Source: Flavobacteriaceae bacterium UBA6268 (lineage in GTDB: Bacteria > Bacteroidota > Bacteroidia > Flavobacteriales > Flavobacteriaceae). Taken from it: a DNA stretch of 64,000 bases. Below the pieces are notes generated by a model. The model made no database searches and was not told where the DNA came from. It saw nothing but the letters and a program-made list of their open reading frames with translations. Made by a program: the position numbers and the translations under genes. The stretch covers positions 19,039-83,038 of the forward strand of contig DJVA01000031.1 in the NCBI GenBank assembly GCA_002440705.1, in the 5' to 3' direction. This document shows positions 18,059 to 27,512 of this stretch, in pieces (the stretch's first letter is position 1; each line of letters starts with the position of its first letter).

Positions 18059-18786
18059 GAACTTTTATTAATTTCTAGAATGTGATTGAGTCCTTCTAAC
18101 AAAAAATTTGAGTTGGCAAAGATGTCATTTTTTATGCTATCTCGCAAAAAATGAGCATCACCGCCTGTTAAAATTATCTTCAAACCTCCAAAATTCTCCT
18201 CATACATGGCGATAAAACCTTCAATTTCGTTCAAAACGCCCTCCACCACCCCCACATGCATGGAGTCTTCGGTAGTATTTCCAATAAAGGTTTTTGGATG
18301 TTTTGCCTGTAGCAAAGGTAATTTATCGGTAAACGTTTTCAATGCTTTGTACCGCATTGCAATACCGGGAGAAATGGCCCCGCCAAGGTATTTGTTTTTT
18401 TTAGTTAAAAAATCGTAGGTAATGCAACTCCCTGCGTCAATGACCAAGACATGTTGCTCTGGAAATTGCAATGCAGCTGCACTTACCAGTGCTAAACGGT
18501 CCACTCCCAAAGTATTGGGACTGCCGTATTGGTTTATGAAAGGAATGCTGGAATTTTGGGTAAGTTGATAGGTTTGGAACCGATCTTGCAGAACTTTAAG
18601 ACTGTCTTCGGAAAATTTACCAACCGCCGCAACAATGGCATGTGATAGTTCAGGAAAAGAATTCAACAACAGCTCTACGGATTCTTCAAAATCCTGAAGC
18701 AAGCATGTTTTATGATCCAAAACTTTTCCATCATCAAAAACGGCTAACTTGATTTTTGTATTTCCAACGTCAACAATAAGATTCAT
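18052..18786 (-). CDS. coaX: Type III pantothenate kinase
   Basis: A 244-residue CoaX, the potassium-dependent ASKHA-fold enzyme that phosphorylates pantothenate in the first step of coenzyme A synthesis. Signatures: MNLIVDVGNTKIKLAVF (phosphate 1 loop), LGVDRLALV, VIDAGSCITYDF with the catalytic Asp, GGAISPGIAMR and ILTGGDA. The ATG at 18786 is chosen because MNLIVDVGNT is the standard N terminus and the longer frame start at 18804 falls inside the promoter. First gene of a minus-strand run to the CorC gene. Confidence 0.93.
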   Translation of the reverse strand: MNLIVDVGNTKIKLAVFDDGKVLDHKTCLLQDFEESVELLLNSFPELSHAIVAAVGKFSEDSLKVLQDRFQTYQLTQNSSIPFINQYGSPNTLGVDRLALVSAAALQFPEQHVLVIDAGSCITYDFLTKKNKYLGGAISPGIAMRYKALKTFTDKLPLLQAKHPKTFIGNTTEDSMHVGVVEGVLNEIEGFIAMYEENFGGLKIILTGGDAHFLRDSIKNDIFANSNFLLEGLNHILEINKSSC

Positions 18787-18801
18787 GCGGGTCCAAAAAG
18801 C

Positions 18802-18828
18802 CAAAAGTACAATATGGCCTGCCTATAA
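18802..18828 (-). promoter_or_regulatory. Promoter of the coaX operon
   Basis: On the minus strand TACTTTTG (18809-18802) is a perfect TAnnTTTG -7 element 15 bases before the coaX ATG. A TTTA at 18828-18825 stands near the -33 position but is only a partial match. Confidence 0.42.
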
Positions 18829-18865
18829 ATTGTTAAGGCACTATTAAATTCACAAAAACAAAAAA

Positions 18866-18884
18866 CCCAAGTACGGGACTTGGG
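18866..18884 (-). terminator. Intrinsic terminator after tRNA-Phe
   Basis: Stem CCCAAGT/ACTTGGG with a 5-base loop, followed on the minus strand by a long T-rich run. It lies 16 bases beyond the 3' end of the tRNA. Confidence 0.75.
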
Positions 18885-18899
18885 CTTTTGTGCTTGGTG

Positions 18900-18972
<73 letters not shown>

Positions 18973-19054
18973 TGCTTTTAGCGGGTGCAAATATAAATTT
19001 ATTTTGGCTTTCCCAAAACAAAAATGACAAATAATGAGTAGCATTAGCCAACTC

Positions 19055-19945
19055 TCAATTGATAAGCATTCTTACTTCATTTTCCGCAATTTTGCAGTTT
19101 GCACCTGCTTTAGACGCTACCAATGCACCCACTGCACATGCTTTTTCCAATACAGAATTGGGGAATTCCTTATTAATGAACAGGCCTCCTATCAAGGTTG
19201 CCAAGAAGGAATCTCCGGCACCTACGGTATCTTCCACTTTCACCTTAAATCCGCTATGGGAAAAGTAGTTTTCTCCCAGCAGTAGGTCAGCGCCATGAGC
19301 TCCTTTTGTAACGCAAAGACCCTCAATCCCCATTGCTTCCTTCAACCAAAAAGCCATTTCCTTTAAAGAGGCATGGGGACCATTCAAATCCTTGACAATT
19401 TCCAACAATTCTTCATCGTTCATTTTCACGAACTGGGATTGTTTCATCAGATCCACGAGCACATCCAAGGTATAAAATGGTGGTCTCAAATTGACATCAA
19501 AAACTGAAAAACGGGATTCCTTTAAAAGCCCATAAAGTGTTTCCTTGCTTTTGGGACGTCGGCAAACAAGGCTACCAAAAATAAAAACTTCAGAATTCCT
19601 GACCATCGCAACTGTTTCGTCATCGGCTACTATGCGGTCCCAAGCTACCGGCTCGGTAATGATATAAGATGCCGTACCGCCCGCATTGACAGAAACCAAA
19701 ACTTCCCCAGTTTTAAGCCTATCATCCCTTTGAATCCCTTTTGTTGGAAAACCTTGTTCCTTTAGATATTCGATGGCCTTTTTCCCTTCTGGATCAATTC
19801 CAATTTTACTAATGATAGCGGCATGATGACCTTGGGAGTGTAGCCTTAACGCTACATTAAGCGGAGCGCCACCAATGACTTTTTTATCTGGAAAAACATC
19901 CCAAAGGATTTCCCCATAACAAACCAACCGTGGGGTTCTATTCAT
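19055..19945 (-). CDS. PfkB-family sugar kinase, probable fructokinase
   Basis: A 296-residue ribokinase-fold kinase. IGGAPLNVALRLHSQGHHAA is the N-terminal substrate-site signature, and DTVGAGDSFLATLIGG near residue 230 is the C-terminal ATP/anion-hole signature with the catalytic Asp. It should phosphorylate a hexose, most likely fructose, in the cytosol. It is the last gene of an operon with a sugar porter (8-base overlap) and a GH32 fructosidase, which release and import fructose. This supports fructokinase over other PfkB activities, though the family is not reliably told apart by sequence. Confidence 0.87.
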   Translation of the reverse strand: MNRTPRLVCYGEILWDVFPDKKVIGGAPLNVALRLHSQGHHAAIISKIGIDPEGKKAIEYLKEQGFPTKGIQRDDRLKTGEVLVSVNAGGTASYIITEPVAWDRIVADDETVAMVRNSEVFIFGSLVCRRPKSKETLYGLLKESRFSVFDVNLRPPFYTLDVLVDLMKQSQFVKMNDEELLEIVKDLNGPHASLKEMAFWLKEAMGIEGLCVTKGAHGADLLLGENYFSHSGFKVKVEDTVGAGDSFLATLIGGLFINKEFPNSVLEKACAVGALVASKAGANCKIAENEVRMLIN

Positions 19946-21281
19946 CTTCAGGTACTAATTGCTTTTCCAGATCTTCCAGGGAAACCCCTTTGGTTTCGGG
20001 CATGATGAACATGACCCAAAGCAACTGAAAAACCATCATGATTGCAAAAAACAAGAACATGGTGCCAGCACCTATCTTGGCAATTAAAAATGGAACGGAG
20101 GAGGGAATGATGAATGCCAAAATCCAATGGGTCGACGTACCAATGGATTGTCCATAAGAACGTACATGATTTGGGAAAATTTCGGATATGTATACCCAGA
20201 TAACAGCCCCCTGACCAATAGCATGTGCCCCAATAAAGACAAAAAGTGAAAGGGGCACCGTCATACCAGTCCAATTATAGAAAAAAGCCAGCGCCACAAA
20301 CAAAAGCGAAACAATATAACCCAATGAACCTATATACATCAGTTTTTTTCGTCCCAGACGATCAATTAAATACATCCCCAATAGGGTGAAAATCAAATTG
20401 GCAATACCAATTCCTATGCTTCCCAAAAGTGCAGCTTGATCGGCCAGTCCAGCTTCTACGAAAATGCGTTTCGAATAATATAGGAACGCATTAATGCCCG
20501 AAAACTGGTTGAAAAAAGCAATAGCGAAAGCCAACAAAATAATGCGTTTGTATTTTTTTTGGAATATCGATTCGTTGGAACGCCCTTGCTCGACCTCTAT
20601 GATCTGATCCACTACCTCGTGAGGATTACGATTGGGGTTGACCATTTTGGCAACATTTAGGGCTTCATCGATGCGTCCCTTTATAACCAACCACCTAGGG
20701 CTCTTTGGTACCCCAAATACCATGAGCGTATAAATAAAAGCCGGGAATGCCTCCACTCCAATCATCCAGCGCCAGCTATTAGTTTCAACGTAAGCACTAA
20801 TTAGGTAATTTGAAATGAATGCCACCAAAATACCAAATACAATATTGAACTGGTAGGTCGCTACAAGTTTTCCCCTATTCCGTGCGGAAGCAATTTCCGA
20901 GATATAGGCAGGAGCTGCAATGGTAGAAGCTCCAACCCCTAGCCCCCCCAGAAACCGGAAGAGCGCAAATGTCCACGGGTCATTGGCCAACCCTGAACCA
21001 ATTGCCGAAATGGTATAAAACAAACCAATCCAGATAAGTGTTTTCTTTCTTCCCAAGACATTGGTGGGAAACCCTCCAAACAAAGCACCGAAAATGGTAC
21101 CGAACAACGCAGAACCCACAACCACATACCCGTGAAAATTATCATTACTGCCAAAAAGCTGATAGGAGCCCCACAAAGATTGTAGTGTCTGTTCAGCACC
21201 GCTGATAACGATGGTATCGAAACCAAAAAGAAACCCCGCAAGGGCAACGGTTAGGGACCAAAAAAATATTTTTCTATTCAT
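19938..21281 (-). CDS. MFS sugar porter (hexose symporter)
   Basis: A 447-residue transporter of the sugar porter subfamily of MFS, with 12 predicted helices. Family marks: a GFLFGFDTIVISGA segment in helix 1, RFLGGLGVGAST with the helix 4 Arg, PKSPRWLVIKGR between domains (the PESPR motif), QFSGINAFLYYS in helix 7, DRLGRKKLM between helices 8 and 9, and PETKG after helix 12. The helix 7 QxSGxNxxxYYS motif is typical of hexose carriers. The gene overlaps GH32 upstream and the kinase downstream by 8 bases each. Fructose or sucrose is the likely substrate by context. Confidence 0.91.
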   Translation of the reverse strand: MNRKIFFWSLTVALAGFLFGFDTIVISGAEQTLQSLWGSYQLFGSNDNFHGYVVVGSALFGTIFGALFGGFPTNVLGRKKTLIWIGLFYTISAIGSGLANDPWTFALFRFLGGLGVGASTIAAPAYISEIASARNRGKLVATYQFNIVFGILVAFISNYLISAYVETNSWRWMIGVEAFPAFIYTLMVFGVPKSPRWLVIKGRIDEALNVAKMVNPNRNPHEVVDQIIEVEQGRSNESIFQKKYKRIILLAFAIAFFNQFSGINAFLYYSKRIFVEAGLADQAALLGSIGIGIANLIFTLLGMYLIDRLGRKKLMYIGSLGYIVSLLFVALAFFYNWTGMTVPLSLFVFIGAHAIGQGAVIWVYISEIFPNHVRSYGQSIGTSTHWILAFIIPSSVPFLIAKIGAGTMFLFFAIMMVFQLLWVMFIMPETKGVSLEDLEKQLVPEDE

Positions 21282-22824
21282 TCCAAATGGATTTTATGGC
21301 GTTTAATTGCACATGAGCGAGTGTTTGACCCGTCCCCGTAATGCTTAAGGTGGTATAGGGTTGTATAGGGAAAACCTGATTGGTAAATACATAACGGCCT
21401 CCATCTATGAAAATTTCTACCGAGGAACGGTCTAAAATGATGCGAACCTCCACTTCTTCCCCCGAAGGAATGTAGGGTTGATTTTGGGGGTGCTTTCCAA
21501 AACTTTCCTCAAAATCCACAATGCCCGATTGTGACCTATCGAAAACCAAAGTTCCTGTATCTGGCCTCACTTCCAAAGAAATATGCCCTGAGGTATTTCC
21601 ATAAACAACTTTAAGGGGTTTTGACAAGTCTGCATTAAAAGAAAAGTCCGTCTGCATAAAATCATCTCTTTGTAATGTAAATGTTTCTCTGAGAACAATT
21701 TCAGATGCAATTTCTATTTTGGAGGTTAAGCCTTCTAAAGTTTTCACGGGATAATTCCGCAGAAAATAATCCCCATTTTGAGTGATCAAAGACAAATTAC
21801 GAGGAAGGGTCATGGAACTTCGCCAAGCTTCGGTTGGAGTATTGCGTGCATAATTCCAATTACTCATCCAACCAATAAATGTTCGATTTTTTAAAGGCAA
21901 ATTGTTATAAGTGACCCCTGCATAATCATCCATCCCATAATCCAGCCATTTCGCTTGGTCTTGTTCTGAAGTAAACGTGATTCCGTTAAAATCACCAATA
22001 AAATACTGTGTGCCGGATCCTCCATTGGGAGCACCAGGGTTCATACTTATAAGTAACACCCATTTGGTTTCATCGGTACCTTCAACAAACAAAGGAAATA
22101 AATCGGGGCATTCCCATACGCCTCCATGTGCTCCTTGATTTTTACCAAATTCGCTCATCAATTTCCAGTCCTTCAGATTTGTGGATTCAAAGAATTTGGC
22201 GTGATCTCCGGCAACCAAAGTTAAAATCCATTTGGATTGGGCGGCATACCAAAAAACCTTTGGGTCCCTAAAATCCTTGAGCCCCTTATTTTGAATAACT
22301 GGATTGCCTCCGTACTTCGTCCAAGTATCCCCGTCATCGAGGCTGAAGGCAATCCCCTGGGTTTGAAAATCGTTGCGGCCTTGCTTTTCGCCGTCCATAT
22401 TATGATAGGTGAAAATCGCCACCAATGGAGGGTTTTCAATAGTCCCAAAACCTGAAGTATTTTGGAGGTCCACCACTGCACTTCCAGAAAAAATGAGGCC
22501 GTGTTCATCTGGGTATAATGCTATGGGTTTATGCTCCCAATGGATCAAGTCTTGGCTAACAGCATGGCCCCAATGCATGGGCCCCCAAACAATGTCTTCG
22601 GGATAATACTGATAAAAAAGATGGTAAATCCCATGGTGAAAGACCAATCCGTTGGGATCGTTCATCCACTTGTTGGGAGGCGAAAAATGAAATTGAGGCC
22701 GGAAAGGCTCCTGGTAGTAGGTCGATACTGAATGGGGCTCTTCTGCCCCAGAAGACGAATCCACGTGTTTGTCCTTACAGGAAATCATCAAGACAATTGA
22801 AACAGCAAAAATGAGCCTGTTCAT
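21274..22824 (-). CDS. GH32 fructan beta-fructosidase/invertase lipoprotein
   Basis: A 516-residue secreted enzyme that cleaves beta-fructosides (sucrose, inulin- or levan-type chains). A lipobox with Cys16 (VLMISC) directs it to the envelope. The five-bladed propeller carries the three GH32 acidic motifs: WMNDPNG with nucleophile Asp56, FRDP with Asp187, and WECP with acid/base Glu238. The C-terminal beta sandwich (from ~360) shows FSFNADLSKPLKV and LDRSSVEIFIDGG. Which linkage it prefers cannot be read from sequence. It is the first enzyme gene after LacI, 51 bases downstream of it, and it overlaps the sugar porter. Confidence 0.94.
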   Translation of the reverse strand: MNRLIFAVSIVLMISCKDKHVDSSSGAEEPHSVSTYYQEPFRPQFHFSPPNKWMNDPNGLVFHHGIYHLFYQYYPEDIVWGPMHWGHAVSQDLIHWEHKPIALYPDEHGLIFSGSAVVDLQNTSGFGTIENPPLVAIFTYHNMDGEKQGRNDFQTQGIAFSLDDGDTWTKYGGNPVIQNKGLKDFRDPKVFWYAAQSKWILTLVAGDHAKFFESTNLKDWKLMSEFGKNQGAHGGVWECPDLFPLFVEGTDETKWVLLISMNPGAPNGGSGTQYFIGDFNGITFTSEQDQAKWLDYGMDDYAGVTYNNLPLKNRTFIGWMSNWNYARNTPTEAWRSSMTLPRNLSLITQNGDYFLRNYPVKTLEGLTSKIEIASEIVLRETFTLQRDDFMQTDFSFNADLSKPLKVVYGNTSGHISLEVRPDTGTLVFDRSQSGIVDFEESFGKHPQNQPYIPSGEEVEVRIILDRSSVEIFIDGGRYVFTNQVFPIQPYTTLSITGTGQTLAHVQLNAIKSIWNE

Positions 22825-22875
22825 TCAAGTGAAATTTGCACAGCTAAAGATATGTTAAAAATTCAAAATTGGAAG

Positions 22876-23895
22876 TTACTTTGTAGAGTCTCTCTTGATC
22901 ACGGAAGTTTCCAGAATTTTAGTTTGCGGTTCAAAAGCCAATCCTGCCTTTTTTGCCTTCATTTCCTTGCGGAGCAGCTTAAATGTTTTCCTCCCCATTT
23001 CATAACCGGGCTGATCGATAGTACTCAAGGAAGGCGTTATGGCTTGGGATAAAAACCAATTACTGAAGCCCATCACCGAAATGTCTTCAGGAACTTTGAT
23101 CCCGTGTTCTTTGAAAACAGTCATTGCCCCCACCGCTGCCATATCGGTTACGGCAAAAATACCATCCACTTCCTTATTATCTTTCATAAGTTGTAGTGCG
23201 GCCCTTCGCCCATCTTCATAATCTACCCGTTCGCACATATATATTAAGGAAGAATCGTATGTTAAACCATGATCCTCTAAAGCCTTTTTGTACCCAAGAA
23301 ATCGATCGATGGAGTTTTGTGGAAGCAAGGCTCCCCTGAAATGGGCAATTTTCTTACATCCAGAATCAATTAAAAATTTGGTAGCGTCGTAAGCAGCTTG
23401 GCGGTCGTTAATGATAATTTTGGAACAAGGAACCAGTTTCGATATTTTATCGAACATCACCAAAGGGATTTCGTGCTCCTTGATCTCCAGGAGGTGGGAG
23501 ATATCTACGGTATCATTTGCAAGCGATATCATAATACCATCCACCCGCTTACTGATAAGCAAGTCTACCTGTTTTTTTTCGAGTTGGTAGGATTCGTTGG
23601 ATTGAAGGATGATGACAAGGTAGCCCTTCCGTTCTGCTTCTTCAATGATGCCATTGATGACACTGGAAAAAAAGTGATGCACCACCTCAGGAATTATCAA
23701 TCCAACGGTTTTAGACTCCTTGGTCCTGAGATTGACGGCAAAAACATTAGGCTTATAATGAAGTTTTTTTGCTTCTTCCTTAACCAGCGCTTTTGTTTTT
23801 TTACTAACGTCGGGGTAATTTTTGAGGGCTTTAGACACCGTGGTTACCGAAATTCCCAGATTTTCAGCGATTTGCTTTAATGTAACTTCTTTCAT
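22876..23895 (-). CDS. LacI-family sugar-responsive transcription regulator
   Basis: A 339-residue LacI/GalR regulator: N-terminal helix-turn-helix (VTLKQIAENLGISVTTVSKAL) and hinge (~50-60), then a periplasmic-binding-protein-like effector domain starting VGLIIPEVVHHFF. It leads the operon with the GH32 enzyme, porter and kinase, and it is divergent from SusC. A perfect 14-base palindrome of LacI-operator form stands 95 bases upstream, and a near copy stands before the trehalase operon at 44622. The regulator probably controls all three sugar operons and itself. The inducer is not known; sucrose, fructose or a derivative are candidates by context. Confidence 0.93.
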   Translation of the reverse strand: MKEVTLKQIAENLGISVTTVSKALKNYPDVSKKTKALVKEEAKKLHYKPNVFAVNLRTKESKTVGLIIPEVVHHFFSSVINGIIEEAERKGYLVIILQSNESYQLEKKQVDLLISKRVDGIMISLANDTVDISHLLEIKEHEIPLVMFDKISKLVPCSKIIINDRQAAYDATKFLIDSGCKKIAHFRGALLPQNSIDRFLGYKKALEDHGLTYDSSLIYMCERVDYEDGRRAALQLMKDNKEVDGIFAVTDMAAVGAMTVFKEHGIKVPEDISVMGFSNWFLSQAITPSLSTIDQPGYEMGRKTFKLLRKEMKAKKAGLAFEPQTKILETSVIKRDSTK

Positions 23896-23921
23896 ATTCT
23901 GAATTGAATATCGTAAGGTAT

Positions 23922-23953
23922 CAAATATTATAATTTTGTTTCAATTTACACAA
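23922..23953 (-). promoter_or_regulatory. Candidate promoter of the lacI-GH32 operon
   Basis: On the minus strand AATATTTG (23929-23922) matches seven of eight -7 positions and TTG (23953-23951) stands about 22 bases upstream. It gives a leader of ~20 bases to the ATG at 23895. The LacI-type palindrome lies ~40 bases further upstream. Confidence 0.35.
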
Positions 23954-23990
23954 TTGATTTGTTTGTGGGGAAATTTTGAAAGTAAAAAAA

Positions 23991-24004
23991 CGAAAACGTT
24001 TTCG
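23991..24004. promoter_or_regulatory. LacI-type operator, site 1
   Basis: CGAAAACGTTTTCG, a perfect 14-base palindrome centred on ACGT, with the central C-G step typical of LacI/GalR/CcpA-type operators. It lies between the divergent lacI and susC genes. It matches the site at 44622-44637 at 14 of 16 positions when one base is added on each side. Confidence 0.7.
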
Positions 24005-24159
24005 GATACTAAATCTGTGGTTTTGGATGCCAATTATTATGAAATTAAAAAAATTAATTGAAATTAGTACCGTGTATTGAGCGTCATGGTACGCATGGCC
24101 CATGTGGATTTTAGACAAAACCCCATAAAAAACCCGTAAGTAATTGATAATAAAGGCAT

Positions 24160-24238
24160 AAATCAATCCCCTTCATCTCTTAGATCTCGTTATTTGGGAA
24201 AAGGTACGTAGGGAATTAGCTAAAAAGGGGATTGATTT
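24160..24238. repeat. 14-base inverted repeat with 51-base spacer upstream of susC
   Basis: AAATCAATCCCCTT (24160-24173) and its exact reverse complement AAGGGGATTGATTT (24225-24238). It is too widely spaced for a simple terminator. It could be a looping operator, a structured RNA if transcription starts upstream of it, or the ends of a decayed small element. Confidence 0.6.
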
Positions 24239-24253
24239 TACCATAAATAATAG

Positions 24254-24293
24254 TTTAGAAGTGGGCAAATTGCTCAAAAAATTGTATATTTCG
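24254..24293 (+). promoter_or_regulatory. Candidate promoter of susC
   Basis: TATATTTC (24285-24292) matches seven of eight positions of TAnnTTTG. TTTA at 24254-24257 is a loose -33 match. The implied leader of about 90 bases is usual for susC genes. Confidence 0.35.
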
Positions 24294-24388
24294 CCCCGAA
24301 AAAGTTAACAAAAACTTAATTTAACTAATTAAAAGTAAATACAGCAACCCTTTTTATAAACGAAAATTAACTTTAAACCGAAAACTAT

Positions 24389-27300
24389 ATGAAAAACAAA
24401 CTACTAACTAAACTTTTGTTGCTCCCTGTACTACTCTTGTTGGGTGGTTCTGCTTTTGCGCAAATTACTGTTAGCGGGAATGTGTCCGACGCCAATGGCC
24501 CAGTTCCCGGAGTAAACATTGTTGTGAAAGGGACTTCCAATGGGGCTCAATCGGATTTTGACGGTAACTACACCTTAAATGACGTTGCAAATGATGCAAC
24601 ATTGGTGTTTAGTTACATAGGATATAAAACACAAGAAGTAGCAGTTAATGGCCAAAAGAACGTTTCTGTTACTTTGGAAGAGGATGTTGAATCTCTTGCA
24701 GAAGTTGTGGTTATTGGTTACGGTACTACTACCGTAAAAGATGCTACTGGTGCTGTTACTGCAGTTACTTCGGAAGATTTTAACCAAGGGGTTATCACTT
24801 CTCCTGAACAATTGATCCAGGGTAAAACTGCTGGGGTTCAAATTTCCCAAAGCAGTGGTGAACCCGGTGCAGGTATTGACATCCGTATCCGTGGTGCCAA
24901 CTCGGTTCGTTCTAACAACAACCCTCTTTTTGTTGTAGATGGGGTGCCACTCTCTGGAGGCAATACTTCTGCAGAAGGCCAAAACATTGGTGTGGGTTCT
25001 AATTCTTCTAAAAACCCACTCTCGTTTTTGAACCCTAACGACATTGAAAGTATCAGTATCCTTAAAGATGCTTCCGCTACAGCCATCTACGGATCCCGTG
25101 GTGCAAATGGTGTTGTCTTCATTACTACTAAATCCGGTAAAGGTGCAAAAGGTAGTGGATGGGAAGTTTCCTCTTATTTGAGTGTTGCATCTGTTGCTAA
25201 AACCTTTGACCTTCTAGGTGCTAAGGAATACTTGGCGCAATCTGAAGCTTTCGGATTTAATGTAGCCGAAAGGAACTTCAAAAACAGTACCGATTGGCAA
25301 GACTTCATCTTTAGAACTTCAGCCTCTACCAATAACGATGTTTCCTATTCCAATAATTACGGAGATGGAAACCTTCGTGCCACTTTTGGTTACGGAAAAA
25401 CTTTTGGAGTCGTAGAAAATACCTCTTTGGAGCGTATTACCGGTCGTTTGAACTTGAATCATCGTTTCTTCGATGACAAATTGAAACTAGGTTTGCAGTC
25501 GTCTATTTCACGAGTAAATGATGAAACTGCTCCAACTGGTGCCAGTGCAGGATTTAGAGGAGATCTTTTGGGATCTGCGTACTCCGCCAACCCTACTTGG
25601 CCTACTGGTCCAGACTTTGATGGTACTGGAGGTTTGTTGAGTCCAGCAACTGCTTTGGCTTACACCCAAAACGTTTCACATACCAACCGTTTGTTGGTGA
25701 ATTTCTCCGCGGAATACGCCTTCATTCCAGAACTTTCAGCAAAAGTCAATTTAGGGTACGACACCTCAGAATCAACAAGAATTGCCGTAGCCTCTCCAAA
25801 AGCAAGAAACTTCGATCAAGGTGTATTTGGTAATGGTCTTGGAGCTTTAAATGATTTGAACACAGAAAGCCGACTGATAGAAGCTACCTTGAATTATAAG
25901 AAAGATTTCTCCAATTCCAGCCTTGATGTCCTTGCAGGTTATTCCTTCCAAGATTTCCAAAGAGATGGCCGTAACGTAAGTGCTTGGGGATTCTTTACCA
26001 ATGATTTGAACGAAATGGGTGATGCCATCGAAAACTCTGCCAACGCAGTGGAATCCAAAATTTCCGGAGGCTACCAACAATATGGTTTGGCCGGAAACAT
26101 CGCTGATGGAATATTCGTAAACCGTTTGTTCCCAGAACCAACTACCGATTTCATAACAGACTTTACCAATATTTCTGTAAAGTCGTTGTTTGGTGATACC
26201 TTTGATAACAAAGACGAATTGCAGTCTTTCTTCGGAAGAATCAATTACAGCATTGCCGATAAATACTTATTCACTGCTACTGTAAGGGCTGACGGCTCTT
26301 CCCGTTTTGGTGAGGACAACCAATATGGTTACTTCCCATCTGGAGCTTTCGCTTGGAAAATCAACAATGAAAACTTTGTAGGTGATGCAGTATCTACTTT
26401 GAAACTTCGTTTAGGTTACGGTATTACTGGTAACCAAGAAGGTTTGGGTTATGGCAACTTTACCCAAAGACAGCGTTATGCTGGTGGGGATGTCATTGGA
26501 GATGGTGGTGAAATCAACATTCCTGGTATTGTTGACGTATCCTTCCCTAACCCAGAATTGAAGTGGGAAGAAACAGTTCAATATGCCGCAGGACTTGACT
26601 TTGGTTTCAACAACGACCGTCTTAACGGTAGTGTGGATGTTTACCGTAAAGAAACCAAGGATTTGTTGTTCAACGTATTGGCAGCTCAGCCTTCCGTACA
26701 GCCATTCATCTTCTTGAACTTGCCAAACTCTTTGGTAGTTAACGAAGGAATTGAATTCAGCTTGGGTTACGATATCATCGATACCGATGACCTTAACTGG
26801 AATTTCAACTTCAACGTTGCCTACAACCAAAACATGGTGGAAGAACTGCAAGGAGAATTTGATGCAGGAACCATCCGAGGTCAAGGTCTTTCCCTAGCTT
26901 TTGCTCAAAAATTGAAAGCAGGCGAGCCTTTGTTCTCTTACTTCCTTCGTGATTTTGAAGGATTCGATCCTGTAACTGGACAACCCATCCAAACAGACGT
27001 TCAGGATTTCGTAGGAAAAAGTGCACTTCCAGACTTTACAGGAGGTTTCTCTACTGGATTCTCTTACAAAAACTGGACCTTGAATGCCTATTTCAACGGT
27101 CAGTTTGGACACTATATCTACAACAACACAGCTAACGCGTTCTTTACAGCAGGTGCCTTCCGAGGTGGTCGAAACGTTCCTTTAGACGTACTTACAACTG
27201 GAGAGTCTTTCGATGCTGCTGCTGACGTATCAACCCGATTCCTTGAAAGTGGTGACTTTGTGAGATTACAAAACGCTACTGTAAGCTATGCATGGCCATT

Positions 27301-27508
27301 AGATGATGAAGCCTTCTTCTCTTCCCTTGTCCTATCAGTAACAGGTCAAAACCTTTTTGTAATCACCGATTACTCCGGTTTGGATCCTGAAGTTAGTAGC
27401 TCACCAGCTGGCGCTGATCTTCTTAACGGTCTGCCAGTATTCGGAATTGACTACGCAGCCTATCCAAGACCAAGAACTTTTACATTTGGACTCAACGCAA
27501 AATTTTAA
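24389..27508 (+). CDS. SusC/RagA-family TonB-dependent outer-membrane transporter
   Basis: A 1039-residue SusC-type transporter that pulls oligosaccharides through the outer membrane using TonB energy. Signal peptide to about residue 25 (ending GGSAFAQ), a carboxypeptidase-D-regulatory-like domain (ITVSGNVSDANGPVPGVNIV, ~26-105), a plug domain with VVIGYGTT and NNPLFVVDGVPLSGG near 175-190, and a 22-strand barrel ending in the typical aromatic residue (TFTFGLNAKF). It pairs with the SusD gene 4 bases downstream. The neighbouring GH32, GH97, GH37 and GH100-like genes suggest alpha-glucoside or fructoside ligands rather than a large polysaccharide. No N-terminal sigma/anti-sigma signalling extension is present. 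Confidence 0.95.
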   Translation: MKNKLLTKLLLLPVLLLLGGSAFAQITVSGNVSDANGPVPGVNIVVKGTSNGAQSDFDGNYTLNDVANDATLVFSYIGYKTQEVAVNGQKNVSVTLEEDVESLAEVVVIGYGTTTVKDATGAVTAVTSEDFNQGVITSPEQLIQGKTAGVQISQSSGEPGAGIDIRIRGANSVRSNNNPLFVVDGVPLSGGNTSAEGQNIGVGSNSSKNPLSFLNPNDIESISILKDASATAIYGSRGANGVVFITTKSGKGAKGSGWEVSSYLSVASVAKTFDLLGAKEYLAQSEAFGFNVAERNFKNSTDWQDFIFRTSASTNNDVSYSNNYGDGNLRATFGYGKTFGVVENTSLERITGRLNLNHRFFDDKLKLGLQSSISRVNDETAPTGASAGFRGDLLGSAYSANPTWPTGPDFDGTGGLLSPATALAYTQNVSHTNRLLVNFSAEYAFIPELSAKVNLGYDTSESTRIAVASPKARNFDQGVFGNGLGALNDLNTESRLIEATLNYKKDFSNSSLDVLAGYSFQDFQRDGRNVSAWGFFTNDLNEMGDAIENSANAVESKISGGYQQYGLAGNIADGIFVNRLFPEPTTDFITDFTNISVKSLFGDTFDNKDELQSFFGRINYSIADKYLFTATVRADGSSRFGEDNQYGYFPSGAFAWKINNENFVGDAVSTLKLRLGYGITGNQEGLGYGNFTQRQRYAGGDVIGDGGEINIPGIVDVSFPNPELKWEETVQYAAGLDFGFNNDRLNGSVDVYRKETKDLLFNVLAAQPSVQPFIFLNLPNSLVVNEGIEFSLGYDIIDTDDLNWNFNFNVAYNQNMVEELQGEFDAGTIRGQGLSLAFAQKLKAGEPLFSYFLRDFEGFDPVTGQPIQTDVQDFVGKSALPDFTGGFSTGFSYKNWTLNAYFNGQFGHYIYNNTANAFFTAGAFRGGRNVPLDVLTTGESFDAAADVSTRFLESGDFVRLQNATVSYAWPLDDEAFFSSLVLSVTGQNLFVITDYSGLDPEVSSSPAGADLLNGLPVFGIDYAAYPRPRTFTFGLNAKF

Positions 27509-27512
27509 AAAA

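Larger units (their letters stand above)
24005..24388. promoter_or_regulatory. Gene-free leader/upstream region of susC
   Basis: The only stretch above 300 bases without a gene (the full gap is 23896-24388). I found no small coding frame with a convincing start. It holds the separate features listed: site 1 operator at its edge, a long inverted repeat (24160-24238) and a promoter-like pair near 24254-24293. A short inverted pair GTACC/GGTAC at 24068-24092 is too small to interpret. Confidence 0.6.

Noticed and set aside
18330..18345. Third copy of the LacI-type operator (GTAAACGTTTTCAA) inside coaX
   Set aside because: Lies within coding sequence of an unrelated gene and matches only the central bases.
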